Shown piece by piece: positions 60,027 to 64,000 of a stretch of 64,000 nucleotides of DNA. Within the stretch, counting starts at the first letter, position 1; each line of letters starts with the position of its first letter. A model generated the notes under the pieces. The model worked only from the letters and a program-made list of their open reading frames with translations, searched no databases and was not told the DNA's origin. This DNA comes from an uncultured Pelagibacteraceae bacterium (lineage in GTDB: Bacteria > Pseudomonadota > Alphaproteobacteria > Pelagibacterales > Pelagibacteraceae): NCBI GenBank assembly GCA_902580115.1, contig CACHJN010000003.1, positions 43,685-107,684 on the forward strand. Direction: 5' to 3'. The translations under genes and the position numbers were made by a program.

Positions 60027-61033
60027 AAAAAAAAGTAATACTTTCAAAACTTCAGAGAATTTTTAAAAAACATAATCTTCCAAACAATCACTCCAGGATT
60101 TGTGCTGATTATTTACTTAAAGCTGAATTAATAAATGCACAGTCCCATGGTTTAGCAAGATTAAAGATGTATTGTGATAGACTTAAAAAAGGTCTTATAA
60201 ATTCAAAACCAAAAATAAAAATAAAAAAAATCAGTTCATCTATCTCCCACATTAATGCAGACAACGGTATTGGTTTTGTTGCTGCTGATATAGGTATTAA
60301 GGTAGCTATTAAAAATGCAAAAAAAACTGGAATTGGTCTTGTGGCTATTAAAAAAAGTGGTCATTACGGATTATCTAGTTTTTATGCCGAGCAAGCTGTA
60401 AAGAAAAATTTAATAGTATTTTGTTTTACTAATGCTCCTCCTGCGTTAGCGCCACATGGAGCAAAAAAATCTTTGTTTGGAACTAATCCTATTTGCTTTG
60501 GAGCACCAACAGGTAATACACCTTTTATATTCGATTCTTCAGCTTCAATGATTAATCGAGGTAAAATACGAAGAGCAGAAAAGTTGGGTTTAAAAATTCC
60601 TTTCGGCGTTGCTCTTAATAAAAAAGGAAAAATAACGACAGATGCTAAACAAGCCTTGCAAGGTACGCAACTACCTATAGCAGGATTTAAAGGTTCAGGT
60701 TTAGCTTGGATGGTTGATATACTAAGTGGTGTTTTGACCGGAAGCAGCCATGGTGGAAAAACAAAAGATCCTTTTGATGACTTTTCAGGACCACAAAACG
60801 TAGGACATCTATTTATTACGATTAATCCTAATGTTTTTTCGAGAAATAGCTTTTTAAAAGAGATGAAAAAAAATATCAAATTAGTTAAAAAACTTCCTAA
60901 AGCAAAAGGATTTAGCTCAATAATGTATCCTGGAGAAAGAAAAAATAAGATATATAAAAAAAATATAAATAAAGATATATCTATACCTTCAAAAATACTG
61001 AAAGAAATGGAAGACCTTGATGCTAACGAATAA
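60023..61033 (+). CDS. Ldh2/malate-sulfolactate dehydrogenase family oxidoreductase
   Basis: 336 aa, GTG start overlapping the previous stop (GTGA). NAQSHGLARLKMY, VAIKKSGHYGLSSFYAEQAV (catalytic His), FGTNPICFGAPTG, FDSSASMINRGKI and GFKGSGLAWMVDILSGVLTG are hallmark strings of the MDH2/LDH2 (ComC, YlbC/AllD) family, which reduces or oxidises 2-hydroxyacids with NAD(P). Substrates include malate, ureidoglycolate and sulfolactate. Placed after tauABC, a sulfolactate or other hydroxyacid role is possible but unproven. Confidence 0.82.
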   Translation: MKKKVILSKLQRIFKKHNLPNNHSRICADYLLKAELINAQSHGLARLKMYCDRLKKGLINSKPKIKIKKISSSISHINADNGIGFVAADIGIKVAIKNAKKTGIGLVAIKKSGHYGLSSFYAEQAVKKNLIVFCFTNAPPALAPHGAKKSLFGTNPICFGAPTGNTPFIFDSSASMINRGKIRRAEKLGLKIPFGVALNKKGKITTDAKQALQGTQLPIAGFKGSGLAWMVDILSGVLTGSSHGGKTKDPFDDFSGPQNVGHLFITINPNVFSRNSFLKEMKKNIKLVKKLPKAKGFSSIMYPGERKNKIYKKNINKDISIPSKILKEMEDLDANE

Positions 61034-61928
61034 AAACATAGTTTGTCCTGAAAATCTTTTAAACATTGCAAAAGGTAAAGGTCCAGTAAAAGCTGTAATA
61101 GTAAATGCTGTAAAAAAAGTTGCAATAGAGTCGGCTAAGCAAGCAGTTGAGGCAAATTTAATAACACCATTGTTTGTTGGAGATAAGTCAATAATCGAAA
61201 AAATTTCAAAAGAAATTAATTGGGATATTTCAAAATATGAAATTGTTCATGAGCCTGATGAAAATAGTACTGCTCCGATTGCTGCAAAATTAGCTAGTGA
61301 TGGAAAAGTAAAAATAATAGTTAAAGGTCATATTCACACAGATGTTTTAATGAAAGCAGTACTAAAAAGAGATTTAAATCTAATAGGTAAAAAAAGATTG
61401 AGCCATGTATGGCATATGACATTAGAAAAAAATGACAAGCCATTCATTATTACTGATGGCGCGTTAAACGTGTTACCTAAATTAGAAACTAAAATGCATA
61501 TTCTAAAAAACTCTGTAGATTTTGCAAATAGGATAGGTATTGAAAAACCTAAAGTTTCAATTTTATCTGCTACAGAAGAAGTTTTAGAAAGTGTTCCAAG
61601 TTCTGTTGAAGCTAAAGAATTAACAAAGAGAGCTAAAGAGGAAGGTATTAAAGCTGATGTTTTTGGTCCGATGGCATTTGATAATTCGGTTTCTGAAAAA
61701 GCTGCCCAAATAAAAGGAATAAAAAATGCTGTTGCAGGAAAAACAGATATTCTATTGGTACCTAATGTAGAAGCGGGCAATGGATTAGTTAAAATGATGA
61801 TTTTTTTTATGGGCGCTTGTGCTGCAGGAGTAGTTGTAGGCGGTAAAGTACCAGTAGTTATTACAAGTAGAGCTGACGATACTCAAGCAAGACTTGCCTC
61901 GATGGCTGCTGCTGTCGTGGCACTCTAA
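61020..61928 (+). CDS. phosphate acetyl/butyryltransferase family enzyme
   Basis: 302 aa. The PTA_PTB fold is shown by KGPVKAVIVNAVKKVAIESAKQAV, IVKGHIHTDVLMKAVLKRD, LSHVWHMTLE and GPMAFDNSVSEKAAQIKG, then VPNVEAGNGLVKMMIFFMGACAAGVVVGGKVPVVITSRADD. Such enzymes move an acyl group between CoA and phosphate. In taurine dissimilation, Xsc releases acetyl phosphate and a Pta converts it to acetyl-CoA, so the position beside tauABC is suggestive. Start: ATG 61020 preferred over TTG 61017. Overlaps the previous gene by about 14 bp. Confidence 0.82.
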   Translation: MLTNKNIVCPENLLNIAKGKGPVKAVIVNAVKKVAIESAKQAVEANLITPLFVGDKSIIEKISKEINWDISKYEIVHEPDENSTAPIAAKLASDGKVKIIVKGHIHTDVLMKAVLKRDLNLIGKKRLSHVWHMTLEKNDKPFIITDGALNVLPKLETKMHILKNSVDFANRIGIEKPKVSILSATEEVLESVPSSVEAKELTKRAKEEGIKADVFGPMAFDNSVSEKAAQIKGIKNAVAGKTDILLVPNVEAGNGLVKMMIFFMGACAAGVVVGGKVPVVITSRADDTQARLASMAAAVVAL

Positions 61929-62635
61929 TGAAGCCTTTAAAAAACTGGGATAATAGGACGTGGCTTTCTTCGAAAAGATATATCAGTCAATTTCATAAAT
62001 TTATAAAAAGAAAAACTAAATTTAATAAGAATACAAGAGTTTTAGATATAGGTTGTGGTAGAGCTAATATAATAAGCTTTCTTCAAAAAAAATATAAATT
62101 TAAAACAAGAGCTATCGGAATAGATATTTTAAAAAATAAAGATACTAAAAAAAATATATTATTTAAGAAAGTAGATGCTTTAAAATATCTTAAAAAGGGG
62201 AAAAAATTTGATGTTATAATCATTAAACAAACAATTCATTTTTTCTCACAAACAAAAATTGTTTCTTTATTAAACTTAGTCAAAAAGAATTTAAATGAGA
62301 AAGGAACACTATTAATTTTTTCTCTTAAGACAAAAAATAATAAAATACCTTGTTTTAAAATAATGAAAAAACAACTAAATAATAGTCTCAAAAAAGATGA
62401 AAAATTATTTAAAATCATCAGAAAAAATTTAACAAGAATAAAAGAAACAAATTTCAATTTTAATGTAAAAATTACTAAGAGAAAGTATGTGTCGATGATT
62501 AAAAATAGATATATGTCTTGTCTTTTAAGTTTATCCAAAAAAGAGATAGAAAAAGGTATCGATGAGATTAATTTAAATTTTAAAAATCAATTAAATTTCA
62601 CCGATACCCTAAAATGTATTAGCTTTAGAAAATAA
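61928..62635 (+). CDS. class I SAM-dependent methyltransferase
   Basis: 235 aa. VLDIGCGRANIISFLQKKYKFK is the SAM-binding loop near residue 38, with AIGIDILK and FDVIIIKQTIHFFSQ as strands 2 and 4. The rest is very Lys-rich with a short helical C-terminus. It starts at the stop of the Pta-like gene (1-bp overlap). Substrate unknown; small-molecule methylation is likely. Confidence 0.72.
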   Translation: MKPLKNWDNRTWLSSKRYISQFHKFIKRKTKFNKNTRVLDIGCGRANIISFLQKKYKFKTRAIGIDILKNKDTKKNILFKKVDALKYLKKGKKFDVIIIKQTIHFFSQTKIVSLLNLVKKNLNEKGTLLIFSLKTKNNKIPCFKIMKKQLNNSLKKDEKLFKIIRKNLTRIKETNFNFNVKITKRKYVSMIKNRYMSCLLSLSKKEIEKGIDEINLNFKNQLNFTDTLKCISFRK

Positions 62636-62959
62636 TTATTTTCCAGGCTCTTTATAAGAGCTAGCCATTTTTTGTGCTGTTTTAGCTATTCCGTTTAAAT
62701 CAACGTCTTCTAAAATAGTAAAATCTGATACTGCACCACTTGATACAGCAACCATTGCAGCAGCAGCAGCTTGTTCAAAAGTTCCTTCGATCTCTGCCAT
62801 GAAATCATATTTTCCTCTTAGACCGGCATATCGAGTAACTTTTGCTCCTACTGAGGCAGCAAGTGCAGATGTAGCAGCTTTTCTGTCTGTTGACGGGTTA
62901 CTTACAAACCCACCAAGACCTTTTGCTGTGTAGCATCCTAATGTATAAAATTTAGCCAT
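62636..62959 (-). CDS. GYD-domain protein
   Basis: 107 aa. FYTLGCYTAKGLGGFV, YAGLRGKYDFMAEIEGTFEQAAAAAMVAVSSGAVSDFTIL resemble the GYD superfamily (ferredoxin-like fold, often with the G-x-Y-D string, here GKYD). Small cytoplasmic protein, possibly ligand binding; function not established. Good ribosome site (AAAGGAG) 6 bases before the ATG. Last gene of a short minus-strand pair with the following secreted protein. Confidence 0.7.
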   Translation of the reverse strand: MAKFYTLGCYTAKGLGGFVSNPSTDRKAATSALAASVGAKVTRYAGLRGKYDFMAEIEGTFEQAAAAAMVAVSSGAVSDFTILEDVDLNGIAKTAQKMASSYKEPGK

Positions 62960-62974
62960 TGTTTCTCCTTTCTT

Positions 62975-63346
62975 TTAGTATAATGTTTGTATTACTTTTT
63001 TAATTCTTTCAGCTCCATTAGGAATTAAAGCTTCAACAAAAGAATGGCATTTTTCGGTTTTGGTTTTATCGTATTTTGAACCGTAATGTTTATCAACTGC
63101 TTTGTTTACTTCGTCATCCCATTGTTTTTCTGGTATTCCTATTTCTAAAGCATATGCTTTTAAGACCTTTACAGTTGAGATGGATTTTTCTTTCATGCCG
63201 TATTCAAATTTTTCTCCTGAAGGTAGAAAGTAATTAGCCATGTAAATCCCAACACAATCCAATGCTTTTGATTTATCTTTATCACTCATTCCTGCATTAG
63301 CAGAGGTGAAGATTAAAAAAGTTAGTAGTAAAATAATTTTTTTCAT
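62975..63346 (-). CDS. small secreted protein of unknown function
   Basis: About 123 aa from the ATG at 63346 (the track uses TTG 63352). A signal peptide ends near ANA. The mature part is helical with two Cys, in KALDCVGIYMANYF and EKCHSFVEALIPNG. It resembles the secreted protein at 59589 in size and Cys placement. Function unknown; periplasmic localisation is inferred. Confidence 0.58.
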   Translation of the reverse strand: MKKIILLLTFLIFTSANAGMSDKDKSKALDCVGIYMANYFLPSGEKFEYGMKEKSISTVKVLKAYALEIGIPEKQWDDEVNKAVDKHYGSKYDKTKTEKCHSFVEALIPNGAERIKKVIQTLY

Positions 63347-63431
63347 ATCCAATTTTAATAAATTTAACGATAGATTAACTATGTTTAAATGTGGTTTCAG
63401 GTATGCAATTTGTCTACAACTATAAGATGAA

Positions 63432-64000
63432 CTATGGAATAAGAATGATTTTTGGTGCTACGCAGGTCCCGTTATGTATTTCGTTAAATGCTTCAGAACC
63501 TTTTTTAAGATCTCTATATTCTATCCAACCTAGATCACCTAGTTTTTTATTAGAGAGGATATCTAAAGTATTTTTAAAATCGTTGTTCGTGTAGCAATAA
63601 GTTCCAACAAGAGTAACCTCTTGGATAGTTAATTTTTTAAAATTAAAATTTCCTGTCGGTTGAGTTAATCCAATATGTATTATAGTACCCCCCGGAGCGA
63701 TTGATTTTATTGCCTGCTGACGTGTAACTTCTAAACCCACAGACTCTAATATTAAATCAAAGTTATTTTCTTTTATGGATTTATCATCAGGAGAAACAAA
63801 GCTTGCCGAAAGGTATTTTTTGCACTCATTAAGTCTTTTTTTATTTGGATCAGACATAATGATATTTTTGGAATTTTTTTCTTTGTTAAGAATTAAACCA
63901 CAAAGAAGACCTATAGCCCCTGCTCCTTGAATTAAAATTTTACTTTCCGATAAAGGTTTTTTAAGATTTTGTTCAGCTAATAGAACAGCATGAAGAGCAA
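63432..64000 (-). CDS. zinc-type alcohol dehydrogenase family (medium-chain), C-terminal part, runs off window end
   Basis: The track gives 141 aa from an internal ATG, but reading upstream in the same frame to the window end continues the protein: ALHAVLLAEQN, KILIQGAGAIGLLCGLIL (NAD-binding GxGxxG) and NIIMSDP. So this is the 3' part of a longer MDR dehydrogenase, about 190 of an expected 340-350 residues. GGTIIHIGLTQPTG and LGDLGWIEYRDLKKGSEAF are typical of the C-terminal catalytic half. Substrate unknown. Confidence 0.85.
   Translation of the reverse strand, partial: ALHAVLLAEQNLKKPLSESKILIQGAGAIGLLCGLILNKEKNSKNIIMSDPNKKRLNECKKYLSASFVSPDDKSIKENNFDLILESVGLEVTRQQAIKSIAPGGTIIHIGLTQPTGNFNFKKLTIQEVTLVGTYCYTNNDFKNTLDILSNKKLGDLGWIEYRDLKKGSEAFNEIHNGTCVAPKIILIP

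Noticed and set aside
60382-61125. 247 aa minus-strand ORF opposite the Ldh2-family gene
   Set aside because: Leucine/phenylalanine-rich antisense shadow; the plus-strand protein carries clear family motifs over the same bases.
61334-61780. 148 aa minus-strand ORF opposite the Pta-like gene
   Set aside because: Antisense shadow without motifs or ribosome site.
1-64000. CRISPR arrays, insertion sequences or prophage genes
   Set aside because: No regularly spaced repeats, transposases, integrases or phage structural genes are present; the many A/T homopolymer runs are just base composition.

Overview
The window is about 30% GC by eye and almost wall-to-wall coding, with many 1-20 bp gene overlaps, few intergenic gaps above 150 bp, no insertion sequences and no CRISPR array. 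The protein families fit a streamlined marine alphaproteobacterium of the SAR11 clade (Pelagibacterales): plant-type DAHP synthase, citramalate synthase, taurine ABC transporter, SpeD-SpeE fusion, methylcitrate genes and class I ribonucleotide reductase. The assignment is from recognition only; no search was run.

Layout. 1-8.5 kb is a minus-strand housekeeping block: the rpsD 5' end, trmJ, cimA, cysS, nadE, class II DAHP synthase, glmS and a stand-alone GlmU acetyltransferase half with an apparent frameshift. 8.5-15.5 kb holds gph, a LysE exporter, prpB-prpC, a small methyltransferase and nrdA-nrdB behind a sigma70-like promoter with NrdR-box-like dyads. 15.7-22.1 kb is a first surface-sugar cluster (phosphohexomutase, hexapeptide protein, membrane protein, sugar C-methyltransferase, GT2, DegT aminotransferase). 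22.2-28.3 kb returns to core genes (TSUP exporter, dusA, rpoZ, MFS, beta-hydroxyacid dehydrogenase, PNPOx-like, gamma-carbonic anhydrase, thioredoxin-like). 28.3-30.7 kb is a small glycosyltransferase module. 30.7-35.8 kb carries a nitrilase and a polyamine/methylthioadenosine cluster: a SpeD-SpeE fusion makes spermidine and MTA, MtnP, MtnA and a class II aldolase consume MTA, and the divergent apt salvages the adenine.

35.8-50.4 kb is the main surface-glycan island: epimerase, GT2 paralogues, rfbB-rfbA, a DUF4422 protein, a tRNA-Met, an FkbM methyltransferase, a DUF4956 / CotH-like / VTC-domain triad, GT61, a GT9-like protein, gmd and another C-methyltransferase. 50.4-64 kb carries alanine dehydrogenase, an omega-amino-acid aminotransferase, an rfbC/C-methyltransferase/reductase cassette, a taurine-type ABC transporter (tauA, then an intercistronic terminator, tauB, and an unusually long tauC), a small secreted protein, an Ldh2-family dehydrogenase, a Pta/Ptb-family enzyme, a methyltransferase, a GYD-domain protein, a second small secreted protein, and the 3' part of a zinc-type alcohol dehydrogenase running off the end.

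Themes: (1) a fragmented toolkit for branched deoxy- and amino-sugars on the cell surface; (2) a probable taurine uptake and use region; (3) a compact polyamine-MTA-adenine loop; (4) a little-characterised DUF4956-CotH-VTC module inside the glycan island, the best candidate here for an undescribed system.
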